The notes: generated from the sequence alone by a model not told the origin. A stretch of 64,000 bases of DNA from Caldalkalibacillus salinus (GCF_016745835.1 NZ_JAERVL010000001.1:248001-312000); one strand, 5' to 3'; shown: positions 44,489-54,046, counted from the stretch's first letter. A program made the numbers and translations.

Positions 44489-46087
44489 ATGAACGAACAA
44501 CTACTGAAGTTTAAAGACAACATAAGACATCAATGGCGAGGATTGAGCAGAAATCAACAACTCATGGTGGTCGGAATTATACTCTTCATACTGGTTTCGA
44601 TTACGATGCTTATTTTTTGGGCGTCGCAACCAGAATATACGACCATTTATACAAATCTTTCTCCATCAGAAGCGGGGGAGATCGTAGCCGAGATTGAATC
44701 ACAGGGTATTCCAGTCGATATATCTTCGGACGGTTCAAGTGTAAGGGTGCCAAGCGCAGAAGCGTCGAGGTTAAAGGTAGAATTAGCGCATGCAGGCATA
44801 CCACGGAGTGGTAATATCAATTATTCTACCTTTAGTGAAAATATGGGACTAGGTATGACGGATCAGCAATTTGATGTTGTACATAGAGGTGCGGTGGAGA
44901 ACCAGATACGATACTTGATAGAAGAAATTGACGGTATTGAAAAAGCTCAAGTCATGATTACGATGCCAACTGAGCGTGTGTTTGTATCTGATGATCAAGA
45001 AGCTGCTTCAGCTTCCGTTGTTCTAACGACACGGCCGAATCTAAATTTGAACCAGACTCAAATTCAAGGCCTATATCATCTGATCAGTCGAAGTGTCCCT
45101 AATCTGCCTGTTGAAAATATCGTGATCATGGATCATAACTGGAGAGCTTATGAACTCAATGCCGGTTCTGATAGTCAGTCGACAATAGAAACCCATCAAA
45201 CACAGCGTCAAATTAGGCGTGATATTGAAAGGGATATACAGAGAGAACTGCACACACTGCTCGGAACGGTTATGGGAATGGATAAGGTCGTTGTATCCGT
45301 ATTTGCCAACGTTGATTTCTCACAGGAACAAAGAGAAGAGTCGCTGGTCGAACCGGTCGATCCTGATACGAATGAAGGCATCGCCATCAGTATCGAAAGA
45401 ATCCAGGAAACTTTTGCTGGTGAGGGAGGCGAGCCGGGTGGCATACCGGGTACAGGTAGCACAGATATCGCCGGTTATCAAGGGGCAAATCAAGGTCAGG
45501 ATTCAGAATATGAGCGAATGGAAGAACGCATTAATCGCGAAGTGAATCGCATACACAGACAGATCGAATCTAGTCCGTACACGATCGAGGACTTGACCAT
45601 TCACGTGGGTGTAGAACCGCCAGTGCCCGATGATCCGGATAGTTTAACACCAGACACCATTACAGATATACAAACGATGTTGTCCTCAGTGGTTAGTACA
45701 TATCTATCAACTCCTCCAGAAGAGGCGCCGGAAGAGTGGATACAAGATAAAATTACGGTACTCGCGCAAGATCTTCACGGACGTACAGATGTAACGGAAG
45801 ACACCTCTGGTATATCACCAGCTTGGTTATACCTCATAGGTGCCATCGCGGTTTTCGCTATTGGAGGAACAGTATTCACGTTGGTCAAGAGAAATAAGAG
45901 TTCAAATGCGGAAGACGAGCCACCATTAAACGCCAGACCATTAACTCAACCAGCTGTTGATGACTACGACTTTGAGAAAGATAACGAAGAAACAGCGCGC
46001 AGAAAGCGTATAGAACGTCTCGCTAAGAATAAGCCAGAGGAATTTGCAAAGCTATTGCGTACGTGGTTATCCGATGATGAGAGGTGA
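44489..46087 (+). CDS. fliF: flagellar MS-ring protein FliF
   Basis: 532 residues with two membrane helices (about 27-47 and 449-469), a large periplasm-facing ring domain (YTNLSPSEAGEIVAEIESQG, GLGMTDQQFDVVHRGAVENQ) and a cytoplasmic tail that binds FliG (RRKRIERLAKNKPEEFAKLL, ending TWLSDDER). Start ATG 44489 after AGGATGGAG; a GTG at 44483 would add two residues. The next gene fliG starts 6 nt after the stop. Confidence 0.95.
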   Translation: MNEQLLKFKDNIRHQWRGLSRNQQLMVVGIILFILVSITMLIFWASQPEYTTIYTNLSPSEAGEIVAEIESQGIPVDISSDGSSVRVPSAEASRLKVELAHAGIPRSGNINYSTFSENMGLGMTDQQFDVVHRGAVENQIRYLIEEIDGIEKAQVMITMPTERVFVSDDQEAASASVVLTTRPNLNLNQTQIQGLYHLISRSVPNLPVENIVIMDHNWRAYELNAGSDSQSTIETHQTQRQIRRDIERDIQRELHTLLGTVMGMDKVVVSVFANVDFSQEQREESLVEPVDPDTNEGIAISIERIQETFAGEGGEPGGIPGTGSTDIAGYQGANQGQDSEYERMEERINREVNRIHRQIESSPYTIEDLTIHVGVEPPVPDDPDSLTPDTITDIQTMLSSVVSTYLSTPPEEAPEEWIQDKITVLAQDLHGRTDVTEDTSGISPAWLYLIGAIAVFAIGGTVFTLVKRNKSSNAEDEPPLNARPLTQPAVDDYDFEKDNEETARRKRIERLAKNKPEEFAKLLRTWLSDDER

Positions 46088-46093
46088 GTGAGC

Positions 46094-47107
46094 ATGGCGA
46101 AACAATCAAAAGAGCTCAATGGCAAACAAAAGGCTGCTCTACTGATGGTCTCCTTGGGGCCTGAGGTATCAGCCCAGGTATTTAAACAACTTAATGAAGA
46201 TGAAATAGAGCAGCTCACGTTGGAGATCGCTAATGTACGTAAAGTAGACGCCGAACAGAAGGAATCAATCTTAGATGAATTTAATCAGATGTGCATTGCT
46301 CAAGATTACATCAGCCAGGGCGGGATTGCTTACGCCAAAGATATACTGGAGAAAGCTTTAGGGGAAAACAAAGCGCAAGGTATTATTGATCGATTAACCG
46401 CTTCTTTACAGGTGCGGCCTTTTGATTTTGCCCGAAAGGCAGATCCAGGACAAATCCTAAACTTTATACAAAATGAGCATGCCCAAACGATTGCGCTTGT
46501 TTTATCTTATTTAGAGCCAGATCAAGCATCACAAATCCTATCCGAACTACCGCAGGAGAAACAAGCGGATGTAGCTAAAAGAATAGCATTAATGGATAGC
46601 ACCTCCCCAGAGGTGATCAGTCAGGTGGAATCTATCCTAGAGCAAAAACTCTCAGCAACTGTGACCGAGGATTATACTACGGCTGGTGGTATAGAAGCGG
46701 CTGTTCAGGTGTTGAACGGCGTTGATCGAAGTACGGAGCGTACCATCTTAGATGCGCTAGAGGTCGAGAACCCTGAGCTGGCTGAAGAAATCAAAAAACG
46801 TATGTTCGTCTTCGAAGATATTGTCACGATGGATAACCGCTCCATTCAACGTGTCATACGTGATGTAGAGAATGATGACCTGATGTTGGCCTTGAAAGTG
46901 GCTAGTGAGGAAGTTAAAGACGCTTTATTCAATAATATGTCTAAGAGAATGGCTGATACATTTAAAGAAGAGATGGAATTCATGGGACCTGTACGGCTGA
47001 AAGATGTTGAAGAAGCCCAAACCAAAATTGTGGCCACCATTCGTCGCTTAGAAGAGTCGGGTGAGGTTATTATTGCACGTGGTGGAGGAGATGATATTAT
47101 TGTCTAA
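46094..47107 (+). CDS. fliG: flagellar motor switch protein FliG
   Basis: Rotor protein that couples stator torque to the C ring. 337 residues: FliG-N (LNGKQKAALLMVSLGPEVSA), FliG-M with the EHAQTIALVLSYL (EHPQTIA-type) motif, and FliG-C with the charged torque helix (MFVFEDIVTMDNRSIQRVIR). Start ATG 46094 with GAGGTGAG; the GTG at 46088 is possible. The C-terminus overlaps fliH by 17 nt. Confidence 0.96.
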   Translation: MAKQSKELNGKQKAALLMVSLGPEVSAQVFKQLNEDEIEQLTLEIANVRKVDAEQKESILDEFNQMCIAQDYISQGGIAYAKDILEKALGENKAQGIIDRLTASLQVRPFDFARKADPGQILNFIQNEHAQTIALVLSYLEPDQASQILSELPQEKQADVAKRIALMDSTSPEVISQVESILEQKLSATVTEDYTTAGGIEAAVQVLNGVDRSTERTILDALEVENPELAEEIKKRMFVFEDIVTMDNRSIQRVIRDVENDDLMLALKVASEEVKDALFNNMSKRMADTFKEEMEFMGPVRLKDVEEAQTKIVATIRRLEESGEVIIARGGGDDIIV

Positions 47108-47915
47108 CCTGATCAAATCCACTTTACAAAGCAAGGGAGAGGCTAAAAAACTCGTACCTACCCATTCTTTTTCCAACGCAGATCGTGCATTGGACACATA
47201 TGAATCCGACACCGAGACAGATGGGGGAATCGTCGACCCCGATGACCAATACGAAGGCTTGAAATTAGAAGTAGAGGCGTTACTTGCCGAAAAAGAACAA
47301 CTTCGGGTTCAAATACAAGAACAAAAGCAAAAAGCAGAAGAAGAGATTCAACAGTGGTGGCATGACGAGAAGACCAAACTTAAGGAGCATGTAGCTCAAG
47401 TTCAAACTGAAGCTGAGGCGTTAGGCTATCAGGCGGGTTACGAAGAAGGTTACCAGAAAATACAACAGGAACTACAGCAACAACGGGTAGATTTGAAAGA
47501 CAGTGTAGAAACGGCTTATCGTCAAAAAGAAAAGCTGATTGAAGAGGCTGAACATTTCTTGTTACAGCTGAGCACCCATATTGCCCGGAAAATAATAAAC
47601 ATGGAACTTGAACGTGATCCCGGTGTCTTCAAACAATATATACAGCACACGTTACAGAGCTATGCTGAGCGTGAAGAAGTGGTCTTGGAAGTGGCAGCTG
47701 AACGATACCCGTTTATCCTTGACTATCAGGAGGAACTTGAACAATGCTTGGGGCCAGACGTACGCTTCAAAATGATACCTAGTCATAGCCAATCTGTTGC
47801 GGATGGTTGCTTGTTACATACTTCTAAAGGCACTATAGATTTCACCTTTGATAATCAAATTGAAGAAATCAAAAAGGCGCTTCTAGACTACTTTGAGGAG
47901 CGTGTGTCTCAATGA
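47091..47915 (+). CDS. fliH: flagellar export ATPase regulator FliH
   Basis: Binds and restrains FliI and docks it at the C ring. 274 residues: basic N-terminus (LSNLIKSTLQSKGEAKKLVP), a long E/Q coiled coil (about 60-130) with AxxxG-like steps (GYQAGYEEGYQ), and a C-terminal vacuolar-ATPase-E-like domain. Start uncertain: ATG 47091 lies very close to GGTGGAGGAG; a TTG at 47100 is a good alternative. Overlaps fliG by 17 nt and fliI by 4 nt. Confidence 0.88.
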   Translation: MILLSNLIKSTLQSKGEAKKLVPTHSFSNADRALDTYESDTETDGGIVDPDDQYEGLKLEVEALLAEKEQLRVQIQEQKQKAEEEIQQWWHDEKTKLKEHVAQVQTEAEALGYQAGYEEGYQKIQQELQQQRVDLKDSVETAYRQKEKLIEEAEHFLLQLSTHIARKIINMELERDPGVFKQYIQHTLQSYAEREEVVLEVAAERYPFILDYQEELEQCLGPDVRFKMIPSHSQSVADGCLLHTSKGTIDFTFDNQIEEIKKALLDYFEERVSQ

Positions 47916-49240
47916 GTGCTGACCTACTAGGCCGTTTAGCAGATTATAAGAAGGTCGTTGACACAACAATGACAGCTCAGATAGGGAAAGTCACGCAGGT
48001 CATTGGCCTAACGATAGCCGCGGAAGGTCCTGAGGCGAGCATTGGAGATATCTGTTACATCTATTCTAACGGTGATGGGAAACATGTTGAAGCAGAGGTG
48101 GTCGGTTTTAAGAAAACCCAAGTCCTGCTTATGCCTTTCGGTGATGTACAGCAAATTGGACCTGGGTGTCTCGTTGTGAATACAGGGCACCCGATGCACA
48201 TTAAAGTTGGGTCATCACTATTAGGTTCAGTTCTCAATGGCAGAGGCGAGCGTCTAGACGAAAAGCCTTTACCCAAAGGATTGAAGGGGTTTTCAACAAA
48301 TCAAAAACCCCCTAACCCTATGCAGCGGGAGCGCATACAAGAACCGCTTGCCACCGGAATACGTTCGATTGACGCATTGACAACGGTAGGTAAAGGCCAG
48401 CGCGTTGGTATTTTCGCTGGTAGTGGTGTTGGTAAAAGTACCCTACTAGGTATGATTGCGAGAAATACAGAAGCGGACATTAACGTTATTGCCTTAATTG
48501 GAGAACGTGGACGTGAAGTTAGAGATTTTATCGAGCGTGATCTAGGACCTGAAGGTTTGTCCAAATCGGTCGTGATTGCAGCGACATCAGATCAACCACC
48601 CTTACAAAGAATTAAGGGGGCCCTGACAGCTACAGCGATTGCGGAGTATTTTAGAGACCAAGGCAAGAACGTGATGTTGATGATGGACTCCGTTACACGA
48701 TTTGCGATGGCACAACGAGAAGTCGGTTTAGCCATAGGAGAACCCCCAACAAGCAAAGGTTATACGCCTAGCGTTTTTGCGCAGTTACCAAGACTTTTAG
48801 AACGGTCAGGAACGTCTCATAAAGGGACGATCACAGCCTTTTATACCGTGCTTGTTGACGGAGATGATCTGAATGACCCCATCGCAGATACAGTGCGAGG
48901 TATTCTTGATGGTCATATCGTCTTAGAGCGTAAGCTAGCCCAAAGTGGGCAATACCCTGCGATACACCCATTGAAGAGCATCAGCAGAGTGATGAACGAC
49001 ATTGTATTAGAGTCACAACAGAAGGCTGCAGAAGAATTCAAAAGGGTTTTATCTATCTATGAACAGTCTGAAGATCTTATTACAATCGGCGCTTATAAGA
49101 AGGGTGCTAATCGGGAGGTGGATTACGCTGTTCAGCTACATCCGCAATTGAAAGCTTTCCTCAAACAAGACACGTCTGAAAAGCCGCAATTGGAGGATAG
49201 CATTCAACAGTTAATCAAACTATGTGGAAAGGGGAAATAG
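47912..49240 (+). CDS. fliI: flagellum-specific ATP synthase FliI
   Basis: Type III export ATPase, F1-beta-like. 442 residues with Walker A FAGSGVGKSTLLGM (about 167-180), ALIGERGREVRDF, Walker B NVMLMMDSVTRFAMAQREVG and the PSVFAQLPRLLERSG signature. ATG overlaps the fliH stop (ATGA). Length is the usual for the family. Confidence 0.97.
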   Translation: MSADLLGRLADYKKVVDTTMTAQIGKVTQVIGLTIAAEGPEASIGDICYIYSNGDGKHVEAEVVGFKKTQVLLMPFGDVQQIGPGCLVVNTGHPMHIKVGSSLLGSVLNGRGERLDEKPLPKGLKGFSTNQKPPNPMQRERIQEPLATGIRSIDALTTVGKGQRVGIFAGSGVGKSTLLGMIARNTEADINVIALIGERGREVRDFIERDLGPEGLSKSVVIAATSDQPPLQRIKGALTATAIAEYFRDQGKNVMLMMDSVTRFAMAQREVGLAIGEPPTSKGYTPSVFAQLPRLLERSGTSHKGTITAFYTVLVDGDDLNDPIADTVRGILDGHIVLERKLAQSGQYPAIHPLKSISRVMNDIVLESQQKAAEEFKRVLSIYEQSEDLITIGAYKKGANREVDYAVQLHPQLKAFLKQDTSEKPQLEDSIQQLIKLCGKGK

Positions 49241-49243
49241 GAA

Positions 49244-49717
49244 ATGGCAACTTTCCACTATCCCTATCAAAGGATTATTGAAGTCAAGGAAAAAGAAAAA
49301 GAACAAGCACAATTACAAGTTGCAAGAGCACAACAGAAGCAATCTCGACTTGAAAAGAAACTTCATGAGATAGAAGAAAAAATTGCAGGGATAAATCAAA
49401 AAATGTCGAAAAATAAACAAGGGACTATTTTGATTCAACAATTAAAGGAGATGGAAGCGTACAGACAAAATCTCAAGAAAAAGCTCGCTTCCGAGAAAGT
49501 ACATTATGCTTCGGTTAAAAAAAATGTCGATAAAAAGCAGGAAGTCCTAATAGAAAAGTTGAAAGAAGAAAAAATGTGGATGCACCTAAAGGAGAAATAT
49601 AAGGAAAACGTGGTAACAGAACAAAAAAGAAAAGAACAATTAGCACTTGATGAACTCGCGCGTAACAGTTTCCGTCGTCTCGAGGGTACAAGAGGTGAAG
49701 AAGTTGAAAGAGAATGA
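49244..49717 (+). CDS. fliJ: flagellar export chaperone FliJ
   Basis: 157 residues of almost pure coiled coil (YQRIIEVKEKEKEQAQLQVA through KENVVTEQKRKEQLALDELA), which threads the FliI hexamer in a manner like the F1 gamma subunit. ATG 3 nt after the fliI stop with AAAGGGGAAATAGGAA. The C-terminal codons overlap the likely start of the next gene. Confidence 0.9.
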   Translation: MATFHYPYQRIIEVKEKEKEQAQLQVARAQQKQSRLEKKLHEIEEKIAGINQKMSKNKQGTILIQQLKEMEAYRQNLKKKLASEKVHYASVKKNVDKKQEVLIEKLKEEKMWMHLKEKYKENVVTEQKRKEQLALDELARNSFRRLEGTRGEEVERE

Positions 49718-50603
49718 GAAGCCGTATAGCAAATTGCAATGGTTCTTTTATATTATTCTCATCCCTTTTTTCTTCTCCACACTATTAGTAGCCATTATCT
49801 TCACGTTCCTGGGGTATAATGTCGTAGACACAGCTAAGCAGGTGGTGAGTAATATTCCAGGCTTTGAATCAGTAGCAACAGATATGACGGAACAGTCAGA
49901 GGAGTTAGAGGGAACAGAGGGAACCAGACAGCCACAGCTAGATGAACAGCCTGTGACATTAGAGGAGATCACTGCACTCGAAAGTAAAATGAGGGAAAAA
50001 GATGAGCAAATCTCAGAACTTAATGAACGCATAGCAACATTGAATGCTGAACAAGAAGAAGACCGTATTTCAAGAGAAGCTCGCGAAGAAAAGATACAGG
50101 AGTTAGCAAGAATGTACGGCAGGATGTCAGCGAGTCGTGCAGCACCCATTATAGAAAATCTTACTTTACTAGAAGCTGCTCAAATATTAAACGAAATGAA
50201 TACACAGGAACAAACGGCTCTTATGTCACGGCTTAACCCTTCATTTGCAGCACAGGTTACCGTTGTAATTAAGGAATTGCACACTGTTGAAGATGTTGAC
50301 GTTGCAGCGTTACAAGAGCGATTACATATGATGGTAGGACTACTAGACGCCGAAGAGCTAGGTGAAGATGGTGACAACCTTGACCAAAGTCCAAGAATCT
50401 CTATTAATCAGATGGTGAATACATATAGCCAATTGCCACCAGCTCAAGCAGCAGCTATATTAGAAGACATGAGTGGGAACCAAGCAGAATTTACTGTGGC
50501 TACTAGACTATTATCAGCCATGAGTGACGAACATCGTTCTGCCATCATGGGTGCGATGGAAACAGATGTGGCCAGACAATATACCAACGCATTAATAGAC
50601 TAG
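49704..50603 (+). CDS. ylxF: MotE/YlxF-like membrane protein (MgtE-N-like domain)
   Basis: 299 residues if started at TTG 49704, which has GAGGTGA five nt upstream; earlier in-frame starts (ATG 49647) lie deep in fliJ. One membrane helix (about 11-35, WFFYIILIPFFFSTLLVAII), a linker, a coiled coil (about 95-145: ALESKMREKDEQISELNERI), and a helical region like the MgtE N-domain (SASRAAPIIENLTLLEAAQI, TQEQTALMSRLNPSFAAQV), repeated near the end (LPPAQAAAILEDM). Position between fliJ and fliK matches ylxF of B. subtilis; MotE-type proteins act on motor or stator structure elsewhere. Exact role unknown. Confidence 0.75.
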   Translation: MKENEKPYSKLQWFFYIILIPFFFSTLLVAIIFTFLGYNVVDTAKQVVSNIPGFESVATDMTEQSEELEGTEGTRQPQLDEQPVTLEEITALESKMREKDEQISELNERIATLNAEQEEDRISREAREEKIQELARMYGRMSASRAAPIIENLTLLEAAQILNEMNTQEQTALMSRLNPSFAAQVTVVIKELHTVEDVDVAALQERLHMMVGLLDAEELGEDGDNLDQSPRISINQMVNTYSQLPPAQAAAILEDMSGNQAEFTVATRLLSAMSDEHRSAIMGAMETDVARQYTNALID

Positions 50604-50678
50604 AATATGGCTACCTGAAATGGTTCACTTCGGTAGGGTTGATACACAACATGTGATATAGAAAGGGGGTGAGAAAAC

Positions 50679-52136
50679 GTGCTGAATATGATGGCTGACT
50701 TATTACAATCAGGGCAAACAGGTGAATTGGCTATCCACTCGAAGGCAGTAGCATCGCACAACTCAGATGAAACCCATAGCTCCCCGTTTCAAAGAATGCT
50801 CGCTAACGACACACAGAGTAACATGGGCGATGAAAATGGGCCACACACGCCTTTAGAGGCCTTCCTCTCACAGATTGAAGGCATCGATATGTTAAGTGAA
50901 GGATTAAAAGGTCAGAGACCTATTGAGGTTCAGGGCGAGCGACTTGAAGGAGCGTCATTACAAGAGCTTAGTGACTCACTCTTGCTGAGTACTCAATCTG
51001 AGGATCTACGCTCAGTGGAAGAATTATTAGCCTACGGGCAAGCGCTGGTGACAGAGTGGGAAGATTACGTCGGTGCCACTATGGACGGTGAATCAAGCCA
51101 CCCATACGTTAATCTAGTTGCCCAATTACCTGCTCATGTCATGCAAGCCATGGGAACGACTGGTTCGACTGAAGGTGGAGATCAACCACTCTTACAACAG
51201 GGTCCTCTAAAACAATGGGCGTTTGTGTTACAAAGCTTACAGAGAAACACCACGGCTCAACAGGCTAATCATGGGCCCAATCGTACCGCTAACATTATTA
51301 ATATGGTTGATTTGAGACACACAGTTGAAGCTGCAGTTCAACAATGGAAACAGCACCCACAGGCCTTAAAAAAACTTGCTGAATCACTTAACAAGATTGA
51401 AAGCCCAGCACAAATAGAGCAAAACGTAGCGGTACAGAAAAGCTGGCGTCAACCATCGTTCCTCCCAGTTTCTCTTTTAAATCAAATAACTCATAACCAG
51501 AAGCAGGGAGCCACGACATCGGATGCTGAGGGGAGTAGAGCAACAGATAAGGCAGTTGTAGAAGGGTATATAAGGGCACCTGACCAGAAGATCGCTACAG
51601 TCGGTGCAAGACAAACAGAAGGAGAACATACAAATGCCCGGTTTAATCACTTATTACAGGATGTAAGGGAGATCTTAAGTACCCGGGTAAGCCAAGGAAT
51701 ATCTCGTGAGGGGTCAGAATTAAGAGTCAGATTACACCCCGAACATCTCGGACATCTAGATATCAGATTAACGAGCATTGAAGGTAAAGTGAATGCTCAG
51801 ATTATGGCCTCAAGCTTAGTAGCGAAAGATGCGTTAGAAACAGGTTTGAGTCAGTTGAGGTTAGCACTTCTAAACCAGGGGATACAAGTAGAGCGGATTG
51901 ATGTGTCACAACAATCGCAATCACAACAGTCCCATGAACAAAGGCAGAGCCAGCAGGCGATGCAGCAACACCAGGAGCAAGGGCATCAGCAGCAGGGACA
52001 CCAAGACCAGGAGCAAGTGCCTAACCGAACAGACGGGCCAGTAAATGATTATACAACTGTAAGTACAGAATCCTATGCAGCAGAAGATGCGTTTTTAGGC
52101 CATGAACAAGATCTTAACATTAACTTCACGGTATAA
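50679..52136 (+). CDS. fliK: flagellar hook-length control protein FliK
   Basis: 485 residues. Long low-complexity N-terminal ruler, then the FliK C-terminal domain: ELRVRLHPEHLGHLDIRLTS, EGKVNAQIMASSLVAKDALE, LSQLRLALLNQGIQVERIDV (about 345-410). A Q/H-rich tail (about 412-450) follows. GTG 50679 is best placed after AAAGGGGGTGAG; ATGs at 50688 and 50691 are too far from it. FliK stops hook growth by acting on FlhB, whose gene lies 8 kb downstream. Confidence 0.88.
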   Translation: MLNMMADLLQSGQTGELAIHSKAVASHNSDETHSSPFQRMLANDTQSNMGDENGPHTPLEAFLSQIEGIDMLSEGLKGQRPIEVQGERLEGASLQELSDSLLLSTQSEDLRSVEELLAYGQALVTEWEDYVGATMDGESSHPYVNLVAQLPAHVMQAMGTTGSTEGGDQPLLQQGPLKQWAFVLQSLQRNTTAQQANHGPNRTANIINMVDLRHTVEAAVQQWKQHPQALKKLAESLNKIESPAQIEQNVAVQKSWRQPSFLPVSLLNQITHNQKQGATTSDAEGSRATDKAVVEGYIRAPDQKIATVGARQTEGEHTNARFNHLLQDVREILSTRVSQGISREGSELRVRLHPEHLGHLDIRLTSIEGKVNAQIMASSLVAKDALETGLSQLRLALLNQGIQVERIDVSQQSQSQQSHEQRQSQQAMQQHQEQGHQQQGHQDQEQVPNRTDGPVNDYTTVSTESYAAEDAFLGHEQDLNINFTV

Positions 52137-52153
52137 GGAAAGGAGGCAGGACA

Positions 52154-52684
52154 ATGAGTAACGTCACAGCGGCTCAAAACAATCAATACTATGAGCGGGT
52201 CCCTACGTTTGAGGAACGCAGTAAACTTGGTAAGGATGCGTTTTTAAAGGTATTAGTCACACAGCTTAGTAACCAAGATCCCCTCCAACCATTAGAGGAC
52301 AGAGAGTTTATCTCTCAGATGACACAATTCAGTTCTTTAGAGCAATTAACGAATGTGAATGAACATCTCCAACAATTTTTTAACCACCAGATCAACGGGT
52401 CTATGGCCAGCTATGCAAATATGATAGGACAGAAGGTGTCTTGGGAGGAAACTGTGGATGAGGAAACACTCAGCGGCGAGGGAATCGTTGAAGCTGTCAC
52501 TTTAAAAAATGGCCAGTATATACTCGATTTAGACGATGGAACGCAAATATCAGTTGATAGTGTTGTGAGAGTCTCGGAGTCAACAGGTTCCAATGACGAC
52601 ACTGAAACAGATCCTGCTGAGGAAGAACAAACATCAGAAGACAGTGATGGTGGGCATCAAGAAGGGATGAATGTAAAGTCGTGA
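52154..52684 (+). CDS. flgD: flagellar hook capping protein FlgD
   Basis: Scaffold for hook polymerisation. 176 residues: N-terminal FlgD signature (LGKDAFLKVLVTQLSNQDPL followed by QPLEDREFISQMTQFSSLEQL), then MIGQKVSW and a short beta domain. The C-terminal acidic extension (DDTETDPAEEEQTSEDSDGG) makes it longer than the B. subtilis protein (about 140). ATG after AAAGGAGGCAGG. Overlaps the next gene by 4 nt. Confidence 0.93.
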   Translation: MSNVTAAQNNQYYERVPTFEERSKLGKDAFLKVLVTQLSNQDPLQPLEDREFISQMTQFSSLEQLTNVNEHLQQFFNHQINGSMASYANMIGQKVSWEETVDEETLSGEGIVEAVTLKNGQYILDLDDGTQISVDSVVRVSESTGSNDDTETDPAEEEQTSEDSDGGHQEGMNVKS

Positions 52685-53085
52685 AACCTGTCAAACTAGG
52701 ACACACTTACGCACCGTCTCCTTTACCGAATGACCATAAGACCAAAGGTGAAAAAATAGCGAGTTCTCAGCCCTTTGCCCAACAATTACAACAGCAATTA
52801 GAACGATCGCAAGTCACTGGTCAATCCAGCCTAGCCTTTAGTAAACACGCGCTACAAAGGATGGATGCAAGAGGAATTGAGGTAACAGAGGATTTACAGA
52901 TGCGTCTCAACAAAGGGTTACAAATGGCAAAGAGCAAAGGTGCTAAAGAATCTCTTTTTTTAGCAGATGGGCTTGCGTTTGTTGTTAATGTGAAAAACAA
53001 CACAGTCATCACCGCTATGGAGGAAGCACAAATGCAACAACATGTTATCACGAATATTGATAGCGCCGTTATGCTAAATAGCTAA
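52681..53085 (+). CDS. TIGR02530-type flagellar operon protein
   Basis: 134 residues; the conserved core is LAFSKHALQRMDARGIEVTE followed by DLQMRLNKGLQMAKSKGAKE, LAFVVNVKNNTVITAMEEAQ, which matches the flagellar operon protein family found between flgD and flgG in many Bacilli and Clostridia. No membrane segment or catalytic motif. GTG start overlapping the flgD stop (GTGA). Its role in the hook/rod is unknown. Confidence 0.8.
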   Translation: MKPVKLGHTYAPSPLPNDHKTKGEKIASSQPFAQQLQQQLERSQVTGQSSLAFSKHALQRMDARGIEVTEDLQMRLNKGLQMAKSKGAKESLFLADGLAFVVNVKNNTVITAMEEAQMQQHVITNIDSAVMLNS

Positions 53086-53095
53086 AAAACATAGA

Positions 53096-53167
53096 GAGCT
53101 ACGCAGGACTGGACCTACTTTGGAAGTCTACGTTGTGGAACGAGAGAAGCAGCGTGTCGCGTAGCTT
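53096..53167 (+). other. structured untranslated element in the flgD-flgG interval
   Basis: The 142-nt gap is the largest inside the flagellar operon. AGCTACGC (53097-53104) and GCGTAGCT (53159-53166) form a perfect closing stem. Inside are two hairpins: GGACT...AGTCT (53107-53111 with 53125-53129) with an internal CC/GG pair, and CGTT-GTGG-AACG (53131-53142). This looks like a three-way-junction RNA. No T-run follows, so it is not a plain terminator. I do not recognise the class. Confidence 0.5.
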
Positions 53168-53227
53168 AAGGATATATTCCTTGTAAAATTGTTTGTTTTA
53201 AAACTCACAGGTTGAAAGGAGAATATT

Positions 53228-54046
53228 ATGCTACGTTCAATGTATTCAGGTGTTTCGGGAATGAAAGGTTTTCAAACGAAACTTGATGTCATCGGGAATA
53301 ACATATCTAACGTTAATACAGTGGGGTACAAAAAAAGCCGTACCGTTTTCCAAGACGCCTTAAGTCAAAACCTTTCTGGTGTGACGGCCCCAGAGGAGAT
53401 GGAAAGAGGTGGAATCAACCCACAGCAGGTAGGTTTAGGTACGACAATGGGATCTATCGACGTTTTACATACACCAGGCTCTCCGATGACTACGGGTGTG
53501 ATGACCGATTTGTCTATTGAAGGCGATGGCTTTTTCATTGTATCCCCTGACGGTGATAACCCTGACGATGTATTATTAACGAGGGCAGGCAATTTCACCC
53601 GTGATGCAGCTGGGAACCTTGTCACTTCCAACGGTTACCTCGTGCAGGGTGAAGGGGGCCCTATTGTCATTGATGAGGATATGGTCTCATTTGAGATTGC
53701 TAGAAATGGGGATGTGATTGGTGTAGATCAGGATGGAGAAGCGGAAGTGATTGATACGCTCGTTGTGGGCTTCGTGCAAAACCCTAGCGGTTTACGTAAG
53801 GTTGGGGGTTCAATGTTTGAATTAACCGCGAACGCACATCCAGAAGGAGAATTTGAACCGATGATCTTAGATGACGCAGAAGGTAGACAGACACAAATTA
53901 TCGCTGGTCAATTAGAGATGTCTAACGTTGATTTGACAGAAGAATTTACAGAGATGATTATTGCACAGCGTGGTTTCCAGGCTAACTCTAGAACGATTAC
54001 GACGTCTGATGAGGTGCTTCAAGAAGTCGTTAATTTGAAGCGATAG
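53228..54046 (+). CDS. flgG: flagellar hook/distal-rod protein (FlgE/FlgG family)
   Basis: 272 residues, MLRSMYSGVSGMKGFQTKLD followed by VIGNNISNVNTVGYKKSRTV, the EGDGFFIV motif, and the C-terminal VDLTEEFTEMIIAQRGFQAN followed by SRTITTSDEVLQEVV. The short type, at this position, is called flgE (hook) in current B. subtilis nomenclature and flgG in older and automatic annotations; I keep flgG because of the length. ATG after GAAAGGAGAAT. Confidence 0.9.
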   Translation: MLRSMYSGVSGMKGFQTKLDVIGNNISNVNTVGYKKSRTVFQDALSQNLSGVTAPEEMERGGINPQQVGLGTTMGSIDVLHTPGSPMTTGVMTDLSIEGDGFFIVSPDGDNPDDVLLTRAGNFTRDAAGNLVTSNGYLVQGEGGPIVIDEDMVSFEIARNGDVIGVDQDGEAEVIDTLVVGFVQNPSGLRKVGGSMFELTANAHPEGEFEPMILDDAEGRQTQIIAGQLEMSNVDLTEEFTEMIIAQRGFQANSRTITTSDEVLQEVVNLKR

